Assembly (NCBI RefSeq): GCF_029051685.1
Contig: NZ_JAACFT010000001.1
Span: 124,001-188,000 of the forward strand
Direction of reading: 5' to 3'
Origin: Bradyrhizobium sp. CSA207
GTDB lineage: Bacteria > Pseudomonadota > Alphaproteobacteria > Rhizobiales > Xanthobacteraceae
DNA length: 64,000 bases
How positions within the stretch are numbered: the stretch's first letter is position 1; each line of letters begins with the position of its first letter. Shown one piece after another: positions 41,863 through 51,253 of the stretch. The notes below the pieces were generated by a model, which ran no database searches, was not told the origin of the DNA, and saw only the letters and a list, made by a program, of their open reading frames with translations. Position numbers and translations under genes: made by a program.

Positions 41863-42405
41863 ATGCACGCCCGCGCTGACGCAGCCGACACGGCCCCGAA
41901 CTGGCCCGACGACATTTTCGCGACCTTGCAACGCTACGACGTCCGGCAGGTGCCTTACGTGCCCGATGCCGGCCATTCGACGCTGATCCAGCGCGTGCTG
42001 GCATCGTCAACGATGCGCGGCATTCCGCTGACGACGGAGGAGGAGGGCGTGGCGCTCCTGGCCGGCGCCTGGACCGGCGGGCAACGCGGCGTGCTGCTGA
42101 TGCAGTCGAGCGGGGTCGGCAATTGCATCAACATGCTATCGCTGATCCCGATCCTGCGCTTTCCGTTCCTCACCCTCGTGACCATGCGAGGCGAGTGGGG
42201 CGAGTTCAATCCGTGGCAGGTGCCAATGGGATCGACCACGCAGGGCGTGTTCGAGCTCTCCGGCATCAAGGTGCTGCGCGCCTCCAATGCGGCCGAGGTG
42301 CCGGCGGTGTTAGAGGCGGCCGCAGCGCAGGCCTATAACGCGCTGACGCCAACCGCCGTCCTGTTGTCGCAGCGCCTGATCGGCGCCAAGGTTTTCACCA
42401 AATGA
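41863..42405 (+). CDS. TPP-dependent decarboxylase-like enzyme, alpha (pyrimidine-domain) subunit
   Basis: A 180-residue protein equivalent to the N-terminal (PYR) domain of TPP enzymes. The cofactor-activating Glu lies in TTEEEGVALLAGAW, followed by GVLLMQSSGVGNCINMLSL. Size and text resemble the alpha chain of sulfopyruvate decarboxylase (ComD) and phosphonopyruvate decarboxylases, which are split in the same way. It overlaps the beta subunit gene by four bases (ATGA). Substrate cannot be assigned. Confidence 0.85.
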   Translation: MHARADAADTAPNWPDDIFATLQRYDVRQVPYVPDAGHSTLIQRVLASSTMRGIPLTTEEEGVALLAGAWTGGQRGVLLMQSSGVGNCINMLSLIPILRFPFLTLVTMRGEWGEFNPWQVPMGSTTQGVFELSGIKVLRASNAAEVPAVLEAAAAQAYNALTPTAVLLSQRLIGAKVFTK

Positions 42406-42992
42406 GCAAGGCCAATCTCCTCGACCGCCGTCAGGTGGTGTCAACGCTGCTCGCGGGCCGCAAGGACGTAGTTGCGATCGGTGGCCTCGGTGCCTCCACC
42501 AACGACATCACCGCCGTCGGCGACCATCCGCGCAACTTCTATCTCTGGGGCGGCATGGGCGGCGCCGCAATGATCGGGCTGGGGCTTGCGCTGGCGCAGC
42601 CAAGACTGCCGGTGCTGGTCATCACCGGCGACGGCGAGATGCTGATGGGCATGGGCAGCCTCGCCACTATTGGCCTGCAAAAGCCGCCCAACCTCTCGAT
42701 CGTCGTGCTCGACAACGAGTGCTACGGCGAGACCGGCGGCCAGATCAGCCACACCTCGGCCACCGCCGACCTCGTCGGTGTCGCCAAGGCCTGCGGCATC
42801 GCGAACGCCTGCGCAATCTCGACCATGGCCGAGGTCGAGACCTTCGCCAAAGCCGTCCACGAGGTCTCGGTGGGGCCGAGATTTGCCAATGTGAAGATCG
42901 CCAACGCCAATTTGGACCGGATTTTGCCAAGCCGGGACGGGACTTACATCGTCAACCGGATCCGCGGCGACCTCGGCTTCCAGCCGATTTAG
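42402..42992 (+). CDS. TPP-dependent decarboxylase-like enzyme, beta (TPP-domain) subunit
   Basis: A 196-residue protein equivalent to the C-terminal (PP) domain. The TPP/Mg motif runs from GDGEMLMGMGSLATIG (Gly76-Asp77-Gly78) to Asn105 in VVLDNECYGETGGQ. It resembles ComE and phosphonopyruvate decarboxylase C-termini. With the alpha subunit it should form a cytosolic enzyme removing CO2 from a 2-keto acid. A genuine sulfo- or phosphonopyruvate role is not supported by neighbours. Confidence 0.87.
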   Translation: MSKANLLDRRQVVSTLLAGRKDVVAIGGLGASTNDITAVGDHPRNFYLWGGMGGAAMIGLGLALAQPRLPVLVITGDGEMLMGMGSLATIGLQKPPNLSIVVLDNECYGETGGQISHTSATADLVGVAKACGIANACAISTMAEVETFAKAVHEVSVGPRFANVKIANANLDRILPSRDGTYIVNRIRGDLGFQPI

Positions 42993-43046
42993 AACCAATA
43001 GATACCTTTTGGAGATTTCCTCGTAGGTTGCATCGCACCATTTAGC

Positions 43047-43076
43047 TTGACTTTTGCGTGGGTGAGTGCTTACTCA
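43047..43076 (+). promoter_or_regulatory. TetR-type operator over the efflux operon promoter
   Basis: TGAGTGCTTACTCA (43063-43076) is an inverted repeat (TGAGT/ACTCA) just before the TetR gene at 43082. TTGACT (43047-43052) is a -35 candidate with a 17-bp spacer to TTACTC, which lies in the dyad. A repressor bound here would block the promoter. Autoregulation by the adjacent TetR protein is inferred. Confidence 0.6.
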
Positions 43077-43081
43077 CTCGC

Positions 43082-43783
43082 ATGAGCTCACTGCGAATGA
43101 CGAGCGACCTGAGGCGTCAATTGATCCTCGGCGCCGCAAAGCGCTGCTTTGCCCGACACGGTTATACCGGCACCACGACCAAGAGCGTGGCGGCCGCCGC
43201 TGCTATTTCCGAGGCATTGCTGTTCAAGCACTTCCCGTCCAAGGCGGCGCTCTACGCTGAAATTCTCAGCGATGAGTGCGAGGCCGATCCGGCGCTGATG
43301 GAGCTGCTGGAACGGGAGCCCTCGACTGCCACCCTGGTCGAACTGATCCGCGGCATGGTCCAGCATTTCCTTCATATCGCCGACGGCCCCGATCAGGAAG
43401 AGGCCCAGCGCCTGCGATTGATGGCTACGAGCCATTTGGATGATGGCGAGTTCGCGCGTTTGCTATATGCGAAGATCGAAATGCTGATCGGCGCGGTCTT
43501 CGTCGCTTCGCTCGAGCGCGCGGTCGCCGCCGGCGACGCACGGCCGTGCATCGGCGAGCCGCTCAATCTGTTCTGGTTTGCGCATCATTCGGTGATGACG
43601 GCTGCGCTGACCAGGCTGCCGGCCACGCCCTGCCTCGACTACGGTAAGGCGAACGATCTGGAGCGCCAGCTCTGTGAGTTTCTCCTGAGGGGTATCGGAC
43701 TTAACGACGCCGCAATTGCTTCGCATCTGGACCGCGCTTTGGCGCCGGGTGTGGGCAAGAAGGCGATTGCAGAAAGCGCATGA
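43082..43783 (+). CDS. TetR/AcrR family repressor of the RND efflux operon
   Basis: A 233-residue regulator. The HTH is ILGAAKRCFARHGYTGTTTKSVA and AAISEALLFKHFPSKAALY. The C-terminal helical domain would bind the inducer. ATG 43082 is chosen since GTG 43058 would place translation across the operator dyad. The stop at 43783 lies one base before the adaptor ATG, so the genes are co-transcribed. It likely represses itself and the downstream pump. Confidence 0.88.
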   Translation: MSSLRMTSDLRRQLILGAAKRCFARHGYTGTTTKSVAAAAAISEALLFKHFPSKAALYAEILSDECEADPALMELLEREPSTATLVELIRGMVQHFLHIADGPDQEEAQRLRLMATSHLDDGEFARLLYAKIEMLIGAVFVASLERAVAAGDARPCIGEPLNLFWFAHHSVMTAALTRLPATPCLDYGKANDLERQLCEFLLRGIGLNDAAIASHLDRALAPGVGKKAIAESA

Positions 43784-43784
43784 C

Positions 43785-44975
43785 ATGAACATCGTAACCG
43801 AACACAAGATTTCGGGCGAACCGATCGACAAGGCTCCCAAGCGTCCGGTTCGGCCGGTGCTGTGGTTCATCATCGTGGGCACGCTGCTGAGCGTGCTCGT
43901 CGGTGGTCTCGTCTGGTTCAATTATTTCCGCGGCCAGATGATCAAGCAGTTCTTCGCCAACAACAAGCCGCCGCCGGTTGCCGTCAGCGCCGCCGAGGCG
44001 AAGTCCGAGGTCATACCGAACCTGCTGACCGCGGTCGGCGGTCTCGCCGCCGTGCACCAGGTCGACGTCAGCGCCGACGTCAACGGCCGCGTCACCGAGA
44101 TCAAGTTCGAGCCGGGCACGCATGTCGAGGCCGGCACGCCGCTGGTGCAGTTGTTCGACACGCCGGAGCAGGGCGATCTCGCCAATTATAAGGCGCAGGC
44201 GACCGTCGCGCAGCTGTCGCTGGATCGCGCCAAGCAGCTGGCGTCGCGCCAGTTTGGTCCACAGGCGACCGTGGACCAGGCACAGGCCGCCCATGACCAG
44301 GCGCAGGCCGGCATCGCCAAGACCGAGGCGCTGATCTCGCAGAAGCTGGTCCGCGCGCCGTTCTCCGGCGATCTCGGCATGCGCAAGGTCGAGGTCGGGC
44401 AGTATCTGACGGCCGGCACGGCCATCGTATCGCTGACCGACCTGTCGGAGCTGTGGGCCAACTTCACGGTGACGGAAAAGGACTCGGGCAGCCTCAAGGT
44501 CGGCCAATCGGTTCGGCTGAAGGTCGACGCCTATCCGGGCCGCACCTTCGACGCCAAGATCACCACGATCGAGCCGCAGATTTCGGCCGACACCCGCAAC
44601 ATCCGCGTGCAGGCCACCGTCGCCAATCCGGAGAAGATCCTGAAGCCGGGCATGTTCGTGACCACCACTGTGGTGCTGCCGGATAAGCCGGCCGTGATCA
44701 CCGTGCCGGAGACGGCGGTCGACTACACGCTGTACGGCGACTCCGTGTTCGTGATCACCGAGAAGAAGGAAGAAGACGGCAAGACCAGCCTGAGCGCGGT
44801 GCGCACTTTCGTGCAGACCGGCAGCCGGGTCGAGGGTCGCGTTGAAATCCTCAAAGGTGTGAAGCCGGGCGACAAGGTCGTCGCCGTCGGCCAGCTCAAG
44901 CTGCAGTCGGGCGCGCCGGTGTCGATTTCCACCGACCCGGCCCCGCAGATCCCGGCGCAACCGCCGCGCTATTAA
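43785..44975 (+). CDS. RND efflux periplasmic adaptor (HlyD/MexE-AcrA family)
   Basis: A 396-residue membrane-fusion protein with one N-terminal anchor (VLWFIIVGTLLSVLVGGLVWF). It has lipoyl halves (VHQVDVSADVNGRVTEIKFEPG and LVRAPFSGDLGMRKVEVGQYL), a helical hairpin between them, and a beta-barrel with DLSELWANFTV and GMFVTTTVVL. It connects the RND pump with an outer-membrane channel, which is not encoded here. The plan matches MexH/VexA-type adaptors. ATG 43785 is two bases after the TetR stop. Confidence 0.9.
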   Translation: MNIVTEHKISGEPIDKAPKRPVRPVLWFIIVGTLLSVLVGGLVWFNYFRGQMIKQFFANNKPPPVAVSAAEAKSEVIPNLLTAVGGLAAVHQVDVSADVNGRVTEIKFEPGTHVEAGTPLVQLFDTPEQGDLANYKAQATVAQLSLDRAKQLASRQFGPQATVDQAQAAHDQAQAGIAKTEALISQKLVRAPFSGDLGMRKVEVGQYLTAGTAIVSLTDLSELWANFTVTEKDSGSLKVGQSVRLKVDAYPGRTFDAKITTIEPQISADTRNIRVQATVANPEKILKPGMFVTTTVVLPDKPAVITVPETAVDYTLYGDSVFVITEKKEEDGKTSLSAVRTFVQTGSRVEGRVEILKGVKPGDKVVAVGQLKLQSGAPVSISTDPAPQIPAQPPRY

Positions 44976-44985
44976 CCAGACAATT

Positions 44986-45012
44986 GCGTGATCCGGCCCG
45001 GCCGGATCACGC
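44986..45012 (+). terminator. 12-bp hairpin between adaptor and pump genes
   Basis: GCGTGATCCGGC (44986-44997) pairs perfectly with GCCGGATCACGC (45001-45012) over a CCG loop, then TTCTTGAG. It lies in the 68-bp gap inside the operon and may attenuate transcription or protect the adaptor message end. Confidence 0.5.
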
Positions 45013-45043
45013 TTCTTGAGACATAGAAATCGAGATCGCCGCG

Positions 45044-48000
45044 ATGGCCCTTACCGATATTTTCATCAAGCGTCCGGTCCTGTCGGTCGTCGTCAGCCTG
45101 CTGATCCTGCTGATCGGCCTGCGCGCTGCGATGGTGCTGCCGATCCGGCAATATCCGAAGCTTTCGAACACGGTCATCAACATCACGACCGTCTATCCCG
45201 GCGCGTCGGCCGACCTGATCCAGGGCTTCATCACCACGCCGATCGAGCAGGCGGTCGCTTCCGCCGAGGGTGTCGACTACATCACCTCGTCCTCCGTGCT
45301 CGGCACCTCGACGATCCAGGTCTACATCAAGCTGAACTTCGATCCGAACCAGGCGCTCACCGAGGTGCTGGCCAAGACGAACTCGGTCAAATATCTGATC
45401 CCGAAGGAATCCAACGACCCGATCGTCACCAAGACCACGGGTCAAACCACGGCCGTGATGTATCTCGGCTTCTCCTCGGAGGAGCTGTCGGGCTCGGCGA
45501 TCTCCGACTATCTGACGCGCGTGGTGCAGCCGGTGCTGTCGACCGTCGACGGCGTCGCCTCGGCCGACATCCTCGGCGGCCAGACCTTTGCGATGCGGCT
45601 GTGGCTCGACCCGACGAAGATGGCCGGTCGCAACGTATCGCCGGCCGACGTCTCGGCCGCGATCGCCGCCAACAACTTCCAGTCCGCCGCGGGGCAGACC
45701 AAGGGCTACCTCATCGTCTCGAACATCTCGACGAACACTGGTCTTACCGACGTCAACCAGTTCAAGAAGTTGATCGTCAAAGCCAAGGACGGCGGCTTCG
45801 TGCGGATGGAGGACATCGCCACCGTCGAGCTTGCCGCCCAAAGCACGGATGCGAGCGTTGCCTTCAACGGCGAGCACGCGATCTTCATCGGCGTGCAGGC
45901 GACACCGCAGGGCAACCCGCTGACGCTGGTCAAGGGCGTGCGCGCGCTATTCCCCGAACTCGAGCGCAATTTGCCGCCGTCGATGAAGATGAAGGTCGCT
46001 TACGATTCCACCAAGTTCATCCAATCGTCGATCGACGAGGTGGAGAAGACGCTGGGCGAGGCCGTGATCATCGTGATCGTGGTGATCTTCCTGTTCCTGG
46101 CGTCGTTCCGTTCGGTCATCATTCCCGTCGTCACCATCCCGTTGTCGATGATCGGCGTCTGCACGCTGATGCTGGCGCTGGGCTTCAGTTTCAACCTGCT
46201 GACCCTGCTCGCCATGGTGCTCGCGATCGGTCTCGTCGTCGACGACGCCATCGTCGTGGTGGAGAACATCCATCGGCATCTGGAAGAGGGCAAGACGCCG
46301 GTCCAGGCATCGCTGCAGGGCGCGCGCGAAATCGTCGGTCCCGTCATTTCGATGACGATTACGCTGGCCGCCGTGTATGCCCCGATCGGCTTCCTCGGCG
46401 GCCTCACCGGCTCGCTGTTCCGCGAATTCGCGTTCACGCTCGCGGGTTCGGTGATCGTGTCCGGCGTGATCGCGCTGACGCTGTCCCCGATGATGTGCTC
46501 GGTGCTGCTGAAGAACACCGAGGAGGGCCGGTTCGCCAAGCTCGTCAATAAAGTGTTCGGCGCGCTGACGCGCTGGTACGGCCGCAGGCTCGACCGCTCG
46601 CTCGACTACAAGGCCATCACCGGTTTGTTCGCGGTGACGATCCTCGGGCTGGTTGGATTCCTCTACATGCACACCTCGAAGGAGCTGGCGCCGGAGGAAG
46701 ACCAGGGCATCGTGTTCGCGGTGACCAAGGCGCCGAAATACGCCAACATCGACTATGTCGATTTCTACGGCGAGAAGCTCGACGAGAAATTCCAGAAGTT
46801 TCCCGAGACCGATCTGCGCTTCGTGCTGAACGGCATCAACGGCCCCCAGGGCGGCATCGCCGGCATGCTGCTGAAGCCGTGGGAGGAGCGCAAGCGTTCG
46901 TCGATCCAGTTGAAGCCGCTGGTGCAGGCCGAGCTCTCCAAGATCGAGGGCGTGCAGGCCTTCGCGTTCAACCTGCCGCCGCTGCCGGGCGGACCGGGCG
47001 GCCTGCCGGTGCAGATGGTGATCAATTCCACCGCGGGATTCCAGACGGTCTATGAGCAGATGGAGAAGCTGAAGGACGCGGCGCGCAAGAGCGGCATGTT
47101 CATCGTCTCCGACAGCGATCTTGCCTACAATCAGCCGACGGTGACGGTGAAGATCGACCGCACCAAGGCCCAGGACCTCGGTATCAACATGCAGAACGTC
47201 GGCAGTGCGCTTGCGGTGCTGCTCGGCGGAAACTACGTCAACCGCTTCAACCTCGAGGGGCGTTCCTACCAGGTCATCCCGCAGGTGCCGCGCGGCAAGC
47301 GGCTCTCGCCGGACTCGCTCGGCGGCTACTACGTGACGACCAACACCGGTCAGCAGCTTCCGCTCTCGACGGTGGTGTCGATCGATACCAGGACCGACCC
47401 GAACTCGCTGACGCACTACAATCAGCTCAATTCGGCGACCTTCTCGGCGGTGCCGATGCCCGGGGTGACCGTCGGTGCGGCGGTCGACTTCCTCGAAGGC
47501 GAGGCCAAGAAGCTGCCGCAAGGCTTCAGCCACGCCTATCTCGCCGACAGCAGGCAGTATGTTCAGGAAGGCAATCAGCTCGCGGTCACCTTCGGCTTTG
47601 CGCTGGTTATCATCTTCCTGGTGCTGGCGGCGCAGTTCGAGAGCTTGCGCGACCCGCTCGTGATCATGATCTCGGTGCCGATGGCGATCGTGGGTGCACT
47701 GATCCCGCTGTTCTTCGGCATGGCGACGATGAACATCTATACCCAGGTCGGTCTGCTGACCCTGGTGGGCCTGATTACCAAGCACGGCATCCTGATGGTG
47801 GAGTTCGCCAACGAGCTCCAGGTCAACGAACGGCTCGACCGCCGCTCGGCCATCGAGATGTCCGCACGCATCCGCCTGCGGCCGATCCTGATGACCACGG
47901 CGGCGATGGTGACGGGCCTGATCCCGCTCCTGACCGCGACCGGTGCGGGCGCGGCCAGCCGCTTCTCGATCGGCCTCGTGGTCGTCGCCGGCATGTCGAT

Positions 48001-48139
48001 CGGCACGCTGTTCACGCTGTTCGTGCTGCCCGCGGTCTACGTGGTGCTGGCGACCGACCATCGCGCGGTAGCCGATTCCGAGCGGAACAAGCAGGTCGCC
48101 GATCTCGACCTCGGCTCCAAGGCCCTGCGGCCGACCTGA
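45044..48139 (+). CDS. RND multidrug efflux pump, HAE1 family
   Basis: A 1031-residue inner-membrane proton antiporter of AcrB/MexB type. It begins LTDIFIKRPVLSVVVSLLILL (first helix). The proton-relay pair Asp400-Asp401 lies in AIGLVVDDAIVVVENIHRH, and the second repeat contains YTQVGLLTLVGLITKHGILMVEFAN. Two large periplasmic loops carry the porter domains (for example NFDPNQA and PEEDQGIVF). It expels amphipathic compounds with the upstream adaptor. Regulation is likely through the TetR gene at 43082. Confidence 0.94.
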   Translation: MALTDIFIKRPVLSVVVSLLILLIGLRAAMVLPIRQYPKLSNTVINITTVYPGASADLIQGFITTPIEQAVASAEGVDYITSSSVLGTSTIQVYIKLNFDPNQALTEVLAKTNSVKYLIPKESNDPIVTKTTGQTTAVMYLGFSSEELSGSAISDYLTRVVQPVLSTVDGVASADILGGQTFAMRLWLDPTKMAGRNVSPADVSAAIAANNFQSAAGQTKGYLIVSNISTNTGLTDVNQFKKLIVKAKDGGFVRMEDIATVELAAQSTDASVAFNGEHAIFIGVQATPQGNPLTLVKGVRALFPELERNLPPSMKMKVAYDSTKFIQSSIDEVEKTLGEAVIIVIVVIFLFLASFRSVIIPVVTIPLSMIGVCTLMLALGFSFNLLTLLAMVLAIGLVVDDAIVVVENIHRHLEEGKTPVQASLQGAREIVGPVISMTITLAAVYAPIGFLGGLTGSLFREFAFTLAGSVIVSGVIALTLSPMMCSVLLKNTEEGRFAKLVNKVFGALTRWYGRRLDRSLDYKAITGLFAVTILGLVGFLYMHTSKELAPEEDQGIVFAVTKAPKYANIDYVDFYGEKLDEKFQKFPETDLRFVLNGINGPQGGIAGMLLKPWEERKRSSIQLKPLVQAELSKIEGVQAFAFNLPPLPGGPGGLPVQMVINSTAGFQTVYEQMEKLKDAARKSGMFIVSDSDLAYNQPTVTVKIDRTKAQDLGINMQNVGSALAVLLGGNYVNRFNLEGRSYQVIPQVPRGKRLSPDSLGGYYVTTNTGQQLPLSTVVSIDTRTDPNSLTHYNQLNSATFSAVPMPGVTVGAAVDFLEGEAKKLPQGFSHAYLADSRQYVQEGNQLAVTFGFALVIIFLVLAAQFESLRDPLVIMISVPMAIVGALIPLFFGMATMNIYTQVGLLTLVGLITKHGILMVEFANELQVNERLDRRSAIEMSARIRLRPILMTTAAMVTGLIPLLTATGAGAASRFSIGLVVVAGMSIGTLFTLFVLPAVYVVLATDHRAVADSERNKQVADLDLGSKALRPT

Positions 48140-48160
48140 AGCCTTAGGGCACCTGAATAA

Positions 48161-48196
48161 GAGGGCGGCAGCGGCCAATCCGTTGCCGCCCTCTTT
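48161..48196 (+). terminator. Intrinsic terminator after the RND pump gene
   Basis: GAGGGCGGCA (48161-48170) pairs with TGCCGCCCTC (48184-48193), followed by TTT and then GTCTTGTT. It lies 21 bases after the stop at 48139 and closes the efflux operon. Confidence 0.85.
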
Positions 48197-48287
48197 GTCT
48201 TGTTGGCCCCGGCTACCGGTCATGCTCCCGCGCTCTTCGCCTTGCTTGCGAGAGACAAGGTCCGGCCTTCTTGCTAGGCTTGGCGGG

Positions 48288-50867
48288 ATGAGCCTTTCCC
48301 TCCATCCCGACACCCCGCAAGCCAGGACGCTGCCGAGCGCCGCGGCGGAGGGCGTCGTGTCCGGTGTGGCGGGCCCAGGGATCAGGACCCGGCTGTTCAC
48401 CAAATATGTCGCCCTGTTCGTGGCGGTGGTCGCGGTCGCGCTGCTGGCCAATGGCCTGTTCGAGGTGCTTTTTTACTATCGCGAGCACAAGGCGTCGCTG
48501 ATCAGGGTCCAGCACGAGCAGGCCGAGGCGGCCGCGGCCAAGATCGGCCAGTTCGTCAAGGAGATCGAGAGCCAGCTCGGCTGGACCACACAGCTACCCT
48601 GGTCAGCGGGCTCGATCGAGCAGCGCCGGTTCGACGCGCTGCGGCTGCTGCGCCAGGTGCCTGCCATCACGGAGCTCGCCGAGGTGGACGCGACCGGCAA
48701 GGAGCGCCTGCGCGTCTCGCGCCTGGCCATGGATGCGATCGAGAGCGGCATCGACCTGTCGGGTGATCCGAAGTTCACCGAAACCGTCGCGCACAAGGTC
48801 TATTACGGGCCGGTCTATTTCCGCCGGGAGTCCGAGCCCTACATGACGCTGGCGCTGGCCGGCACGCGCAAGGATGCCGGCGTCAGCATTGCGGAGGTGA
48901 ACCTCAAGCTGATCTGGGACGTGGTCTCCCAGATCAAGGTCGGCGAGCACGGCCACGCCTATGTGGTGGGATCGCAGGGCCGCCTGATCGCGCACCCCGA
49001 CATCAGTCTCGTGCTGCGCAACACTGACATGTCCGGACTCGAGCAGGTGCGAGGGGCTCGGGCCGGTGGCGGCACGATGCCGGACGCATTGCAGGAGGCG
49101 ACCAATATCCAGGGCCGGAAGGTTCTGACGGCCTCCGCGCCGATCGCGCCGCTTGGCTGGACCATGTTCGTGGAATTGCCGGTCGAGGAGGCCTACGCCT
49201 CGCTCTATGCTTCGTTGCAGCGGCTCGCGATCGTGCTGCTCGCAGCGTCGATCTTCGCGGTGCTCGCGGGGATCTTCCTGGCGCGCCGCATGGTCGGTCC
49301 GATCCAGGCGCTGCGCACGGGCGCCGAGCGGATCGGCGGCGGCGATTTCTCGCAGCGCATCTCGATTCATACCGGCGACGAGCTCGAAGGGCTCGCCAAT
49401 CAGTTCAACGACATGGGCGCGCGGCTGCAGGAATCCTACGCAGACCTGGAAAACAAGGTCGAGCGACGTACCGCGGAACTGAGTGAATCCCTTCAACAGC
49501 AGACCGCAACGGCAGAGGTGCTGAAAGTCATCAGTCGCTCGGCCTTCGACCTACAGACCGTCCTGGACACTCTCGTCGAATCAGCGGCCCGATTGTGTGA
49601 CGCGGACGAAGGGACGATCTTCCGTCCGATGGATGACGGCTATCGCCTGGCTGCAAGCCATGGACTCGGAGACGTGCAGAAAACCCACCTCGCGACATTC
49701 ACGAGTGTGCCTGAGAGAGGAAGCGTGGTCGGACGTACCCTGCTGGAGGCCAGGACGATCCACGTCCCCGACGTGCAGGCGGATCCCGACTATGCCCCCT
49801 CCGCGGCCCGAAGAACTTCCAACGTGCGGACCATGCTCGGCGTGCCGCTGTTGCGCGATGGTGTACCGATAGGTGTATTCGTATTGACACGCCACATGGT
49901 GCGCCCGTTCAGTACCAAGCAGATCGAACTTGCGACGACATTCGCCGACCAGGCTCTGATCGCGATCGAGAACGTGCGGCTATTTGACGAAGTCCAGGAG
50001 CGCACCAAGGAATTGTCGCAATCTCTCGACGAATTGCGCACCGCGCAGGATCGCCTGGTCCAGACCGAGAAGCTCGCCTCGCTCGGCCAACTCACGGCCG
50101 GCGTCGCCCACGAGATCAAGAACCCGCTCAACTTCATCAACAATTTCTCATCAGTCTCGACAGAGTTGATCGACGAGCTCAATGAGGTCCTGGGATCGGC
50201 GAACCTCGACGACAAGACGAAGGAAGAGGTCGGCGAGCTCACCCACATGCTCAAGGGCAACCTCGAAAAGGTGGTGCAGCACGGCAAACGCGCCGACTCC
50301 ATCGTCAAGAACATGCTGTTGCATTCGCGCGAAGGCTCCGGCGAGCATCGGCCTGCGGACATCAATGCCATCGTTGAGGAAAGCCTCAACCTGGCCTATC
50401 ACGGCGCGCGCGCCGAAAGGCCCGGCTTCAACGTCACGCTGAAGCGCGATTTCGATCCGACCGCCGGCATGCTCGACATCTATCTGCAGGAGATCACGCG
50501 GGTGTTGCTCAACCTGATCTCGAACGGCTTCTACGCCACGTCCAAGCGCAAGGAGGCCGAGAGTGACGGCTTCGAGCCGGCGCTGAGCGCGTCGACGAAG
50601 AATCTCGGCAATAGGGTCGAGATCAGAATACGCGACAACGGCACCGGAATCCCGCCGGAGGTGAAGGAGAAGATGTTCAATCCCTTCTTCACCACCAAGC
50701 CGGCGGGCGAGGGAACGGGGCTCGGTCTTTCCATGAGCCACGACATCGTCGTGAAACAGCATGGCGGAACGATCGACGTGAAAACCGAGCCGGGTGTATT
50801 CACCGAATTCATCATCACGCTGCCACGCACGCTGGCGGCGCGAGGCACTACTGGAGGCAGGACTTGA
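48288..50867 (+). CDS. Membrane histidine kinase with Cache-like sensor, HAMP and GAF domains
   Basis: An 859-residue kinase. Order: helix 1 (~38-63), periplasmic Cache-like sensor (~64-310), helix 2 (~312-332), HAMP (~333-385), coiled coil, GAF (~425-565), coiled coil, then the kinase core. The phospho-His is His608 in LTAGVAHEIKNPLNF. The ATP domain shows the N-box NLISNGFYA, G1 RDNGTGIP and G2 GTGLGLSMS. It senses a periplasmic and probably a second cytosolic signal. Its stop overlaps the next start (TTGA), and the two following genes are its likely phosphorylation targets. Confidence 0.9.
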   Translation: MSLSLHPDTPQARTLPSAAAEGVVSGVAGPGIRTRLFTKYVALFVAVVAVALLANGLFEVLFYYREHKASLIRVQHEQAEAAAAKIGQFVKEIESQLGWTTQLPWSAGSIEQRRFDALRLLRQVPAITELAEVDATGKERLRVSRLAMDAIESGIDLSGDPKFTETVAHKVYYGPVYFRRESEPYMTLALAGTRKDAGVSIAEVNLKLIWDVVSQIKVGEHGHAYVVGSQGRLIAHPDISLVLRNTDMSGLEQVRGARAGGGTMPDALQEATNIQGRKVLTASAPIAPLGWTMFVELPVEEAYASLYASLQRLAIVLLAASIFAVLAGIFLARRMVGPIQALRTGAERIGGGDFSQRISIHTGDELEGLANQFNDMGARLQESYADLENKVERRTAELSESLQQQTATAEVLKVISRSAFDLQTVLDTLVESAARLCDADEGTIFRPMDDGYRLAASHGLGDVQKTHLATFTSVPERGSVVGRTLLEARTIHVPDVQADPDYAPSAARRTSNVRTMLGVPLLRDGVPIGVFVLTRHMVRPFSTKQIELATTFADQALIAIENVRLFDEVQERTKELSQSLDELRTAQDRLVQTEKLASLGQLTAGVAHEIKNPLNFINNFSSVSTELIDELNEVLGSANLDDKTKEEVGELTHMLKGNLEKVVQHGKRADSIVKNMLLHSREGSGEHRPADINAIVEESLNLAYHGARAERPGFNVTLKRDFDPTAGMLDIYLQEITRVLLNLISNGFYATSKRKEAESDGFEPALSASTKNLGNRVEIRIRDNGTGIPPEVKEKMFNPFFTTKPAGEGTGLGLSMSHDIVVKQHGGTIDVKTEPGVFTEFIITLPRTLAARGTTGGRT

Positions 50868-51253
50868 ACGTTTACATTCTTGTCGTCGACGACGAGCCCG
50901 ACGTTGAGGCGCTATTTCGCCAGCAGTTCCGGCGCGATCTGCGATCGGGACGCTTCCAGATGGAGTTTGCGCTTTCGGCGCCCGTCGCGCTCGAGCGCGC
51001 CGCCAATGTTCGCGACCCATCGTTGATTCTGATCCTGTCGGACGTCAACATGCCCGGCATGAGCGGGCTCGACATGCTGCCGAAGGTGCGCGCCGAGCGG
51101 CCGGACGTTCCCGTCATCATGATCACGGCCTACGGCGACGCCGAAACGCGCCGGAAGGCGATCGAGCGCGGCGCCGTCGGGCTCCTGACCAAACCGATCG
51201 ACTTTGCGCAATTGCGCCAGGAGATCGATACGAGGCTCGAGCAGGCGGCATGA
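50864..51253 (+). CDS. Single-domain response regulator
   Basis: A 129-residue CheY-like receiver. Acidic residues VDDEPD near the start, phospho-acceptor Asp60 in LILSDVNMPGMSG, Thr in MITAYGD and Lys in LLTKPIDF are all present, so it should be functional. It has no output domain and must act by protein contact or as a phosphate relay. The start is TTG 50864, behind GGAGG, overlapping the kinase stop. It overlaps the cyclase gene by four bases. Confidence 0.9.
   Translation: MNVYILVVDDEPDVEALFRQQFRRDLRSGRFQMEFALSAPVALERAANVRDPSLILILSDVNMPGMSGLDMLPKVRAERPDVPVIMITAYGDAETRRKAIERGAVGLLTKPIDFAQLRQEIDTRLEQAA

Noticed and set aside
45947..48451. 834-codon open frame on the minus strand opposite the RND pump
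   Set aside because: It is the mirror of a high-GC coding frame; its product is Arg/Gln/His/Asp-rich without domains, and the pump on the plus strand is unmistakable.
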